From CAZUCE01 sp964619265 (GTDB lineage Bacteria > Planctomycetota > UBA1135 > GCA-002686595): 64,000 nucleotides of DNA. Position numbers and translations under genes: made by a program. Shown piece by piece: positions 34,877-42,331 of the stretch. The notes under the pieces were generated by a model that was not told the DNA's origin, did not search any database, and saw nothing but the letters and a program-made list of their open reading frames with translations. The stretch covers positions 1 to 64,000 of the forward strand of contig CAZUCE010000003.1 of NCBI GenBank assembly GCA_964619265.1, written 5' to 3'. Position 1 is the first letter of the stretch. Every line of letters begins with the position of its first letter.

Positions 34877-36718
34877 ATGGGAGTTTTCCGCCTTGCCCTT
34901 CTCGTCTGGCTCATGCTCGTCCTGGCCGGTGCGGGATCCGCCCAGCAGCGCCTCTACGATCCGGATCCCCTGTGCGTGGTTGTTTTTGGTGATGCGGAGG
35001 CCAGGCGAGCCGCTCGCTCGGGGGACCAGTTCGCGAGCTCACTCGAAGCTTTCCTTGAGAGTCGCGGCGTGCCCTCCGTCGTGCAGCCAACTCTTCGGCG
35101 GAACGAGAGCGCTCTCCAGGCGCTTGCACGCTTCGAACAAGACGTGCTCGCTCGCGAGCCGGATGTCGTCGTCTGGCGCTTCGGTTGGCAAGACGGCGCG
35201 GAGCCTGACCCCGGATCTCCCGGCTTTGCGACCGAAGTTCGCGAGGCTCTCGCGCGACTGGAGAAGCGCGGTATTCAAGCGCTGGTGGTCACCGCCCCGG
35301 CGCGAACCGACCAGCGCCCGGGGGAGGTTCTATCCGCCCGACTGGATGAACTTCGAAGGCTCGCGGGGCTGAGCTCGGCTGCGCTGCTTGACGCCCAAGG
35401 ACTTCTGCCCGCCGAACTCGGTTCCGACTTTCAAAACGACACCCCCGAACGACTCACGGAACGAGGGCAAGCCCAGTTTGCGCGCCTGGTCGCCGAACAC
35501 ATCGTGCGACTCGAAACGAAGCCCCGGACGCTGCCCCTGAAACGCACGACAGAGACGCTTGAAGTCCTTCGAGCCGGCCAGCCGACGAGCGCCCTGATCG
35601 ATCGAGCCGGACGGTCCCTCGAACACTACAGCCAGTACCTGGACACGACTCTTCTACTCGGCTCGGGCACGTTCGAGATCGAGGGGGTCCGGAATCTCGG
35701 CGCCACGGTGCGCCTCGACCTCGCGCGCTCGGGGTCCCTCGAAATCGAAGGACAGGAACTGCGGCTCTCCGGAGACCTGTTCGGCGGCGGGACTCGGATC
35801 AAGGAGCTTTCGACGAACGACCGCCGGTTCCTTCTGAGGCGTCGCGGTCCGCGTCGAATCGAGCTGCTGATCGGAGATCGGGTTGTCCATCAATTCCTGT
35901 GGGCCGCCGATCTCGGCACGCTGCGCCTTCCGGGCGACCTCAATGGCTGGGCATCTCTCACGGTGACGGGAGCCGTCCGTTTCGCTCAGACCTACCCTCC
36001 GCACGGGCCGGCAACTCCGACCCTTGCGCTTCGCCTGGACGAGCTGTCGAGCCCCGCCGCAACGAGCTTCGATTCAGACGGATCGCTGGTGCCCAGCCCG
36101 CCCGATCTCAACCCGAAGTGGGGCTTTCGGCCCGAGAGCTTCGTCGATACCGCTCGACCGAACCACTGGCTGGCCTTCCGCTCGAACCCATCCACCAAGG
36201 CCATCGAAATCAGCGAGAGCTTTGACCAAGGGCGCCAATTCTCCCGAGCGCGCACGCTCTTGCACCCTCCCGGCCTAGACCTTCAAGCGCCGGTTGCGAT
36301 TCGACTTGGAGAGCGCCTGCTGCTGTTCCTTTGCGACTCTGACCGGGAGGTCGTTCACCTGTGCGAGTCGACCGACCGGGGCCGGTCGTTCACGACTCCT
36401 CGGCCAGTGGGCAGAGATCTCGGCTTTCATGCCATGGATGTGGCGGCTCTGAACGACCGGGAGCTGCTCATCCTGGGGCGCGGCTCGGGGGAGACCATCC
36501 TGTGGGCCGGAACTCCGGAGGCTCTCCGGGCAGGTGAGCCCGGGCGGCTTCGGGTTTCGATCCAAAATGGCCGCACCGAACTTCAACTGTTCCCGAATCC
36601 TGATGGCTCCTATTCGATCCGCGAGCTCCATGAGCAGGACGATTGCATCGTCGCCAGCCCCGCGGCCTTCTTCCCAGATGTCCTCGAAGCCCTCGTTCAA
36701 GAGCGCCTCGCCCAGTAG
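34877..36718 (+). CDS. Secreted SGNH-like plus propeller-like protein, catalytic residues degenerate
   Basis: 613 aa. Signal peptide MGVFRLALLVWLMLVLAGAGSA. Residues about 30-215 follow the SGNH/GDSL-hydrolase pattern: LCVVVFGDAEARR in the place of the GDS block, VVVWRFGWQDG in the place of GxND, VVTAPAR, and NDTPERLTERGQAQFARLVAEHI in the place of DxxH. The Ser is Ala and the His is Arg, so hydrolase activity is doubtful. Residues about 400-600 have sialidase-like repeats (SFDQGRQFS, STDRGRSFT), typical of a beta-propeller. It is probably a binding protein outside the cell. The start is set by the signal peptide. Confidence 0.75.
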   Translation: MGVFRLALLVWLMLVLAGAGSAQQRLYDPDPLCVVVFGDAEARRAARSGDQFASSLEAFLESRGVPSVVQPTLRRNESALQALARFEQDVLAREPDVVVWRFGWQDGAEPDPGSPGFATEVREALARLEKRGIQALVVTAPARTDQRPGEVLSARLDELRRLAGLSSAALLDAQGLLPAELGSDFQNDTPERLTERGQAQFARLVAEHIVRLETKPRTLPLKRTTETLEVLRAGQPTSALIDRAGRSLEHYSQYLDTTLLLGSGTFEIEGVRNLGATVRLDLARSGSLEIEGQELRLSGDLFGGGTRIKELSTNDRRFLLRRRGPRRIELLIGDRVVHQFLWAADLGTLRLPGDLNGWASLTVTGAVRFAQTYPPHGPATPTLALRLDELSSPAATSFDSDGSLVPSPPDLNPKWGFRPESFVDTARPNHWLAFRSNPSTKAIEISESFDQGRQFSRARTLLHPPGLDLQAPVAIRLGERLLLFLCDSDREVVHLCESTDRGRSFTTPRPVGRDLGFHAMDVAALNDRELLILGRGSGETILWAGTPEALRAGEPGRLRVSIQNGRTELQLFPNPDGSYSIRELHEQDDCIVASPAAFFPDVLEALVQERLAQ

Positions 36719-36727
36719 CCTGGCCCC

Positions 36728-37210
36728 ATGGTCGATCTCGAAGCCCTCGACGAAAAGAGCCGCGTGTTCGCTGCAGAGCTGTTCCGCACCGCGCCCCAAT
36801 TGCGTCGGCACGCACGCGACGAGCCGTCGCCCGGGGGCGCACACTTCCTCGTGCTAACCCTCGATCCGCCCTCGGGGCGCAGGTCCCAACTGGTCGTCGA
36901 CACCGGCGACCCCGACACCATCTCGGTCCACTGGGGTCCGTTCCATCGGGAGTTCTACGCGAACCCGGACGCCGGCCGCTCCAGCGAGTGCGCCGAAGCC
37001 CTGAACTTGGTCGAGGACATTCTCTCCGGAGCGTTGACGGTGTATGCGATCCGCCGGGAGGGTCGCTACGTGGAGTCCGGCACCGTCCACGGCGAACGGG
37101 AAGAAGCTCGGCTGCTCAGTCGCCTTCCCGGAGGCAGCGAACTCGAATTGTGGTCCTGGGAGGGCCAGGTAGACTCGCAGGTGCGCGCTCCACAGCGCAA
37201 AGCCCGATGA
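36728..37210 (+). CDS. Protein of unknown function, first of a tandem pair
   Basis: 160 aa, cytoplasmic by sequence, not recognised. It has an N-terminal helix (LDEKSRVFAAELFRTAPQLRRHA), then a strand-rich middle (AHFLVLTLDPPSGRRSQLVVD and ISVHWGPFHREF), then VEDILSGALTVYAIRREGRY. The next gene encodes a diverged copy with the same order of elements. Start ATG 9 nt after the preceding gene; overlap with the next gene is 4 nt (ATGA), so they are translated together. Confidence 0.7.
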   Translation: MVDLEALDEKSRVFAAELFRTAPQLRRHARDEPSPGGAHFLVLTLDPPSGRRSQLVVDTGDPDTISVHWGPFHREFYANPDAGRSSECAEALNLVEDILSGALTVYAIRREGRYVESGTVHGEREEARLLSRLPGGSELELWSWEGQVDSQVRAPQRKAR

Positions 37211-37722
37211 CCCAAGAGAACCCAGACCTCGGCTTCGAAGACAGCGACTTTGAGCGCCTCGACGAAGCCAGTCGCGAACTGGCCGAGCAGCTCTTCCAAG
37301 CTCGCCCCGCCTGGCGCAGGCGCGCGTTTTGCGACACGGAGGAGGGCGAAGAGGAGGCCCATCTGGTCGTGCAGTTCCTCGCAAAAGACGAAACCGGGTT
37401 CGACTTGGAGCTCTCGACCTATGGCGGCGAACTGACCATCTCCACGCGCTTTTGGCACGAGCATTCCAGCACGCTGGCCGACGAGGAGACCGAAGAAGAG
37501 GATTTGGAACCGGCGCTCGCGGTCATCGACGGACTCCTGGGCGATCGCCTGCGCGTGTGGTCCACCTTCTCGGCCGGCGAATGGACCGGTTCGGGACTCT
37601 TGAAGTCCGAAGGCGAACTCGAACCGCTCGAGAAGGCGCTCGGCTCCAGCGATTGCCTATGGGTCCGCAGCCACGCGGGCCTGACAAGCCGCTGGATCGG
37701 TCAAGGCCCAAAGCCCGAGTAA
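37207..37722 (+). CDS. Protein of unknown function, second of a tandem pair
   Basis: 171 aa, paralogous to the preceding gene: FERLDEASRELAEQLFQARPAWRRRA aligns with its first helix, AHLVVQFLAKDETGFDLEL and LTISTRFWHEH with its strands, and VIDGLLGDRLRVWSTFSAGEW with its end. It is more acidic (TEEGEEEAH, EETEEEDLE). No catalytic motif. Its TAA stop forms the outermost bases of palindromic element copy 2. The pair could form a heterodimer, which is inference only. Confidence 0.7.
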   Translation: MTQENPDLGFEDSDFERLDEASRELAEQLFQARPAWRRRAFCDTEEGEEEAHLVVQFLAKDETGFDLELSTYGGELTISTRFWHEHSSTLADEETEEEDLEPALAVIDGLLGDRLRVWSTFSAGEWTGSGLLKSEGELEPLEKALGSSDCLWVRSHAGLTSRWIGQGPKPE

Positions 37723-37938
37723 CCCGCTAGATCGGTAATACGGTGCCAGAGCAAAAAGCACCGGTGAGATCAGCCCTCGGCTGCCAGATCCCCGCGCACG
37801 CCTGCGGCACCGGCAGCTTCGCTGCCGGGCCGCGGCGAAGCCGCGGCTGCCGCAGCGTTGCGCGGGGATCTGGCAGCCGAGGGCTGATCTCACCGGTGCT
37901 TTTTGCTCTGGCACCGTATTACCGATCTAGCGGGTTAC
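37719..37938. repeat. Palindromic intergenic element, copy 2, with T-shaped tip
   Basis: A perfect inverted repeat with 80-bp arms (37719-37798 and 37859-37938). The outermost bases are the TAA stop codons of both convergent genes. A 10-bp inner stem with single-base bulges follows. Then come two adjacent hairpins with no unpaired base between them: 37810-37828 (CCGGCAGC, loop TTC) and 37829-37847 (GCCGCGGC, loop GAA). The segment starting AGATCGGTAATACGG is shared with copies 1 and 3 for 40-47 bp. A5 and T5 tracts flank the inner stem, so it could terminate transcription both ways. Confidence 0.97.
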
Positions 37939-38297
37939 CAGGTCAGCAGTAGTCCTGACAGCAGGTTGCGCTCCTCGTCTGTCAAATCGGAGGGCGCGGG
38001 CATGGGCATCAAGTACTGCTTCGCCTGCTGCTTGAGTCGCGCGTTGTTCGCGAGCGCCGCCGCTGGATCGGCCAGGAACTTGTTCAGACTGGTTTGATCC
38101 CAGTTCGCGGTGAGCCCCCGAAGCGCTGGGCCCGTGGTCGCGCCCTGCCCCTCGCTCCCGTGGCACATCGTGCAATTGCCCTTTTTGTAGGCTTCCCGTG
38201 CCGCCCCCAGCTGATCCGTGTTCATCTCGGAGGCTCCTTCCGAGTCGGAACAACCGGTCAGGACGAGCAGAGCGGGAGCGAGCAGGGCGAAGCGCAT
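37935..38297 (-). CDS. Class I c-type cytochrome, lipoprotein
   Basis: 120 aa. Lipoprotein signal MRFALLAPALLVLTGC with Cys16. A single haem site CTMCH is at residues 42-46, and the distal Met is probably in QYLMPMPAPSDLT. This is a small monohaem electron carrier on the membrane surface. The ATG at 38297 lies 8 nt after the UPRTase stop; a GTG at 38312 would overlap that gene and is less likely. The stop codon is part of palindromic element copy 2. Confidence 0.88.
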   Translation of the reverse strand: MRFALLAPALLVLTGCSDSEGASEMNTDQLGAAREAYKKGNCTMCHGSEGQGATTGPALRGLTANWDQTSLNKFLADPAAALANNARLKQQAKQYLMPMPAPSDLTDEERNLLSGLLLTW

Positions 38298-38305
38298 GGA
38301 AGAGC

Positions 38306-39094
38306 TCAGCACCAGGAGTTGTTCAGGAGTTCGCCCAAACCGCCGGCACCGGGCACGATGTAACCCGTCGCTGTCAGCCCGCGCTCACGCTCCCAGTGTT
38401 GACCGGGGATCGCGTTCAGAACGTCTGGTTCGGAAAGTCCGCGATCGACGCGCAGGGTGTGAATCGTCACGTCTTCCACTTCGCCCAACACGCGTCGCAG
38501 GAATTCGGGCGTCGAAATGAGCGGCAAACACAAGACTCCGGCCGGCTTGCCGTGTTGCTCGCGATAGTGGCGAATCACTTCGACCGTCGTCGACCCCGTC
38601 GCCCCCATCGGATCGGGCAGCACAAGCCAGCGTCCATCGATCGGACCGCCCACTTTGCTTCCGGACAAATCCGCACCGGTGACCGCGTTGTTCTCATCGG
38701 TGGTGCGCGCGAGATTCAAGTGATCCTGCCGCACATGATCTTCCGGCAGAGCTGCCGACAACAGCTCGAAGCACAGTTGCGACGGGAGAATCCCACCGCG
38801 AATCACATCGACTACCACGACCTGCAGCGCGGGATCAAGCACCTCGGCGCGCAGCGTGGCCGCCGCGGGCTCGAATTCCGCCATCCGGGTTTCGCGCTCA
38901 ACCAAGCTGGTCGGCCAAGTGGCTCCAAAGGCGCGCGCGGCCAAGACCGTGTACAGCGTGCGAATCGTCTGGATCAGTTCGAGCCGGCCGCAGGAGGCCG
39001 TGCTGGCGCGCTGGAGCAGCCCGGCCAGAAACGGCTGTTCATGTAGATGAACCCGGGGTCCATAAAGATGCCGCACTTCGGAAGGGCTCTCCAT
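38306..39094 (-). CDS. Uracil phosphoribosyltransferase-like protein
   Basis: 262 aa, longer than typical Upp (about 210). It would make UMP from uracil and PRPP. The core pattern is present: VVVVDVIRGGILPSQLCFELL, the long loop with GADLSGSKVGGPIDG, and the PRPP-binding loop LVLPDPMGATGST near residue 165. The end (GYIVPGAGGLGELLNN) resembles the uracil-binding flap of Upp (PGLGDAGDR type), with changes. About 40 extra residues are at the N-terminus. It sits 4 nt after the aminotransferase gene, probably one transcript. Substrate is likely uracil, but a diverged specificity is possible. Confidence 0.8.
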   Translation of the reverse strand: MESPSEVRHLYGPRVHLHEQPFLAGLLQRASTASCGRLELIQTIRTLYTVLAARAFGATWPTSLVERETRMAEFEPAAATLRAEVLDPALQVVVVDVIRGGILPSQLCFELLSAALPEDHVRQDHLNLARTTDENNAVTGADLSGSKVGGPIDGRWLVLPDPMGATGSTTVEVIRHYREQHGKPAGVLCLPLISTPEFLRRVLGEVEDVTIHTLRVDRGLSEPDVLNAIPGQHWERERGLTATGYIVPGAGGLGELLNNSWC

Positions 39095-39098
39095 CGAA

Positions 39099-40346
39099 TC
39101 AGCTGCAGCCCGCGTCGGACAAGGCTCCGATCAGCCGAGGAATCGAATCGATTGGCGTCGAGCACAGAGCCACGCGCAGCGCGCCTTGGATCGGTACGAC
39201 AAAGACGCCCGCCTCGCGCATCTTGGCGGCAGCCGCCTTGGGGTCGTCACTGAACACGCAAACGAAGAACCCGCCTTCGTAGCGAGGATGGCGCAGGCCA
39301 GCCTCAGCGGCCAGATCCTTGAAGCGCTCCACGCGGGCGGTGAGACCTTCCACCAACTGACCGCGCTCGGCTTCGCAGCTCGCGCGCAGCTTGTCATCGG
39401 CGAGGATGTTCGCGACAGCTCGCTGGACCGCGCGGTTGCCGTTCGACCAGGTTCCGCGCGCTGTGTAGGACAACGCGCTGGCCAATCGAGTGCGCTCGGC
39501 CTGTTCGGCGTGGATCGCAACCGCGGCACCGACGCGCGCTCCGTAGAGCGTGAAGGACTTCGAAGCGGTCCAGGCGACGAGCACCTGCGCTGCTTCGGCG
39601 ATCTTGGCGGTGTGCGGGCGCCAGTCGGCGGTATCCGCACCCGCAAATCGGGCGTAGGCGTGATCCAAGAGCAGGGTGACCGGCTTGCGTCGCGCCGCGG
39701 CTACAACAATGTCGGCGACGCCAGACCACTCCTCGTCATCCAGCGAATAGCCGGTTGGGTTGTGACACGGTGTGTTGAGCAGCACCATCGCGCGATCCTG
39801 GCGCGCGAGCTGCCCGTTCAATTGCCGCTCGAAATCCTCGAGATCGAGCCGCCCTTGATCGTTGAAACTGCGAAACGTCTCGAGCCCGCGCCCCGAGTGA
39901 TCGGCGAGGATCCCGTAGGGTTCCCAGTAGTACGACGTCGTCAGCAGCAACTCGCCGCGGTCCAGAAAGTTGACCAGCGCGGCATACAGCGCTCCGGTGC
40001 CCCCCGGCGTGGCGACCGCGATGGCTTGTTCGCGTAGCGGATGATCTTCAAAAAGATCGGTGCGTACGCCATCCAGAAACTCCGGTAGGCCCGCGATCGG
40101 CGCGTAGGCCGCGAACTCAGCCGGCGGCAAGGCCCGCAGGGCATCGGTCACCGTCGGAAGGACCGACAACTTGCCGTCGTCTCCAGCCAGTGCACCGAGC
40201 GTCGCGTTGAGGATGTCCTCCCCCTTCTGCTGGCGAGCCACGGCTTCGGCCAGGAGGGCAAAAATCGGGTCGTTGCCCGGCCGCTCCAGGCTTTCCGGAA
40301 CAAGGGAGCTGGGCAAGGGGGCGCTGTCGGTACTCGGGGATCGCAT
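39099..40346 (-). CDS. Class I/II PLP-dependent aminotransferase
   Basis: 415 aa. Fold type I with the AspC/TyrB-like set of motifs: TPGGTGALYAAL near residue 112, LLNTPCHNPTGYSLDDEEW near 190, LLLDHAYARFAG near 230, and the PLP lysine in WTASKSFTLYGARVGA near 260. ALRVALCSTPID near the C-terminus supplies the carboxylate-binding Arg. This fits an aspartate or aromatic amino-acid aminotransferase; the exact amino donor is not decided. ATG start with a TATCCT box 10 nt upstream. UPRTase follows 4 nt downstream. Confidence 0.9.
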   Translation of the reverse strand: MRSPSTDSAPLPSSLVPESLERPGNDPIFALLAEAVARQQKGEDILNATLGALAGDDGKLSVLPTVTDALRALPPAEFAAYAPIAGLPEFLDGVRTDLFEDHPLREQAIAVATPGGTGALYAALVNFLDRGELLLTTSYYWEPYGILADHSGRGLETFRSFNDQGRLDLEDFERQLNGQLARQDRAMVLLNTPCHNPTGYSLDDEEWSGVADIVVAAARRKPVTLLLDHAYARFAGADTADWRPHTAKIAEAAQVLVAWTASKSFTLYGARVGAAVAIHAEQAERTRLASALSYTARGTWSNGNRAVQRAVANILADDKLRASCEAERGQLVEGLTARVERFKDLAAEAGLRHPRYEGGFFVCVFSDDPKAAAAKMREAGVFVVPIQGALRVALCSTPIDSIPRLIGALSDAGCS

Positions 40347-40356
40347 ACGACCAGCG

Positions 40357-40362
40357 AGGATA
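40357..40362 (-). promoter_or_regulatory. Putative -10 box (TATCCT)
   Basis: On the minus strand GGTATCCT ends 10 nt before the ATG at 40346, giving a transcript with a leader of only a few bases. The gap to the upstream gene is 48 bp, so this may be the promoter of the aminotransferase-UPRTase-cytochrome group. Confidence 0.4.
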
Positions 40363-40394
40363 CCCCGGCCGAAGGCCAGACCGCCGCCCGAAGG

Positions 40395-41378
40395 CTAGCG
40401 CAGCGCCCGGCGCGCCAGGAATTGCAGTCGCAGCATCTGGGTGTAGGCCAGCCCCGCCCGCTGAGCGCCGCGCCGGGCGTCCAGCGCAACCAGCTCCTCC
40501 AGCGACCGGAAGCCCCGCGCCTCAAGCCGGGCAATCATCTCCCGGTCCACCCGATCGGAGCACAGCGTCTCGAGGGTCGTCCCTTCCCCGGCCGGGAAGG
40601 CCTCCCTGGGCCGAAGCGTCTCCCAGGCGGAGGCACGCGGGGGCAGCGCTGCACTCGACGGGGGGGTACCGGTTGGGGCGGCACCGGAAAGAGCCCCCGT
40701 GGGGGGCGGTTCGGCCTCCTGCGGGGCTTCCCGCCGGGGAACCTGGACGGGCGACTCGGCCGCGAGCTCCTCGGAGCGCCCGGACCGCTCTGGGGCAGAG
40801 GGCCCCGCGGGGGCAGCTTCCACAGGGGGGGTGGAGCGGGACATCAGGCGTTGGGTGAGGGAGCTGGATTCGGCTGGGTCGCCTGGAACCCCCTGGAGCA
40901 CCCGCAACAGGGCGTCGAGAGGCGAAACCGGGGCCCCGGCCCCCGCCGAGGCCTGCGGCAGGTCGAGCCTAGGCGGCTCCGGCTCGCGGGCCGTGGACGC
41001 CGAAGGAAGATCGAGCAGCGGCGGCACCAGCACCTCGGGTTCCACCTGGTCCTCCGGCGGTGAAGCCTCCCTCGCGGGCAGCACAGCTGCGGGGAGCTCC
41101 CCCTGTGGTGAAAAGGCGCCCGAGCCGCCCGCGGCCGTGTCGGCGGAAGCCGTCAAGGTCGGCATGCCGTCCGAAGGGCCTTCCACGCGCCCTTGCAGGT
41201 GGAGCGCTTCACGCTGGAACCGCTCGGCATCGACCCGTTCGCGGCCCAAGACGGCCTCCAGGTCGGGCGTTGCGAGCCGAACCACGTCTCCCAAGCTACG
41301 AATTCCACGACGACGCAGACGCTGAAGCGTCTGCGGGCCGTCCCCGTGGATGGTGCACAGCAAGGCGAGGTAGTCCAT
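40395..41378 (-). CDS. Helix-hairpin-helix-like protein with disordered Pro/Ala/Glu linker
   Basis: 327 aa. The first 65 residues and the last 60 are helical and look alike: GDGPQTLQRLRRRGIRSLGDVVRLA versus REMIARLEARGFRSLEELVALDA. Both resemble HhH segments that bind DNA without sequence preference or mediate oligomerisation. Residues 70-255 are low-complexity Pro/Ala/Ser/Glu and surely disordered. No enzyme domain is seen. The upstream neighbour is a ParA ATPase, so a role in DNA organisation is possible but unproven. ATG start. Confidence 0.65.
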   Translation of the reverse strand: MDYLALLCTIHGDGPQTLQRLRRRGIRSLGDVVRLATPDLEAVLGRERVDAERFQREALHLQGRVEGPSDGMPTLTASADTAAGGSGAFSPQGELPAAVLPAREASPPEDQVEPEVLVPPLLDLPSASTAREPEPPRLDLPQASAGAGAPVSPLDALLRVLQGVPGDPAESSSLTQRLMSRSTPPVEAAPAGPSAPERSGRSEELAAESPVQVPRREAPQEAEPPPTGALSGAAPTGTPPSSAALPPRASAWETLRPREAFPAGEGTTLETLCSDRVDREMIARLEARGFRSLEELVALDARRGAQRAGLAYTQMLRLQFLARRALR

Positions 41379-41497
41379 AAAGAGAGCCGTGCGGGATAAA
41401 TTCCTTGGCTCACGCTGAGTCTACCGGCCCACCGGGGGCGATCCGAAGCAGCTCGACCCGGAAACGAAGCGCCCGCGTCGAGCCCCCGCGTCAGGCG

Positions 41498-42331
41498 CTA
41501 GCCGCGCCGGCTGCGGGCGTAGCTCAGAACCTCTTCGGCCAGCGCGCGAAAGTCGCTGGCTGCCTTTGAGCTCGGCTCGAGCGCTTCGACCGGAACGCCG
41601 TAGGCCGCAGCCTCGCGCAGCCGGACGCTCTCCCGAATCGCGGTGTCGAACAGTCGATCGCCGAAGCGAGCCTGCATGCCGATCAGGACCTCCTGGGCGA
41701 AGCGCACCCGCCGATTGAACAAGGTTGCAATGACCCGCATGTCGAGCGGACATCCAAGGTCCAAAGCGAGCTGCTCAATCAGGCCCCGGGCTCGCAGAGC
41801 TCCCTGAAGGGAGAACGCCCCGGTCTCTACGACCAGACAAACCGTCGTCGAGGCATGCACCGCGCAGGAGGTCAAGACCCCGTCCGCACGCGGTGGGCAG
41901 TCGATCAAGATCCAGTCCACCTCAAGCGAAAGGCCCCCGATCGCGGAGGTCAGGGCCTGCTCGGGACGCAGGTGAGAACCTGCCCGGTTTTCGAAGCGCG
42001 AGAGCTCAAGTGAAGCCGGTGCCAGAAACAGGCCGGGCGAGACCGCGGCGACAATTGAGTCGAGCGTGCGTTCGCCCAGCAACACTTCCGCCAGCGAAGC
42101 GCGCGGCTCTGCACAATGCCCAAGTGCGAGCGTCGCGTGCGCCTGCGGATCGTTGTCCAGCAACAAAACTCGCTCGCCGCGAGCGACCAGCGCGCCCGCG
42201 AGATTCACGGTGGTCGTCGTCTTGCCACAACCGCCCTTTTGGTTCGCGAACGACCATACCTCGGTCTTCCGAGGCCTTTGGCCAGCCTCCGCCCCGCGTG
42301 CGGCGGCAAACGTCGAGCGCTCTTGGGTCAA
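41498..42331 (-). CDS. ParA/Soj-type ATPase
   Basis: 277 aa. Deviant Walker A in FANQKGGCGKTTTTVNLAGAL near residue 33 (KGGxGKT with both Lys), DNDPQAHATLALG as the switch Asp, and WILIDCPPRADGVLTSCA as Walker B. Such ATPases form ATP-dependent dimers that position chromosomes, plasmids or protein clusters. No parB or parS is visible next to it, so it may be an orphan for protein positioning. The ATG overlaps the pyruvate kinase stop by 4 nt. A 119-bp gap separates it from the HhH-like gene. Confidence 0.92.
   Translation of the reverse strand: MTQERSTFAAARGAEAGQRPRKTEVWSFANQKGGCGKTTTTVNLAGALVARGERVLLLDNDPQAHATLALGHCAEPRASLAEVLLGERTLDSIVAAVSPGLFLAPASLELSRFENRAGSHLRPEQALTSAIGGLSLEVDWILIDCPPRADGVLTSCAVHASTTVCLVVETGAFSLQGALRARGLIEQLALDLGCPLDMRVIATLFNRRVRFAQEVLIGMQARFGDRLFDTAIRESVRLREAAAYGVPVEALEPSSKAASDFRALAEEVLSYARSRRG

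Noticed and set aside
37657..37952. Twin small ORFs on both strands of palindrome copy 2
   Set aside because: They exist only because the element is a perfect inverted repeat; no ribosome site, and the content follows the DNA symmetry.
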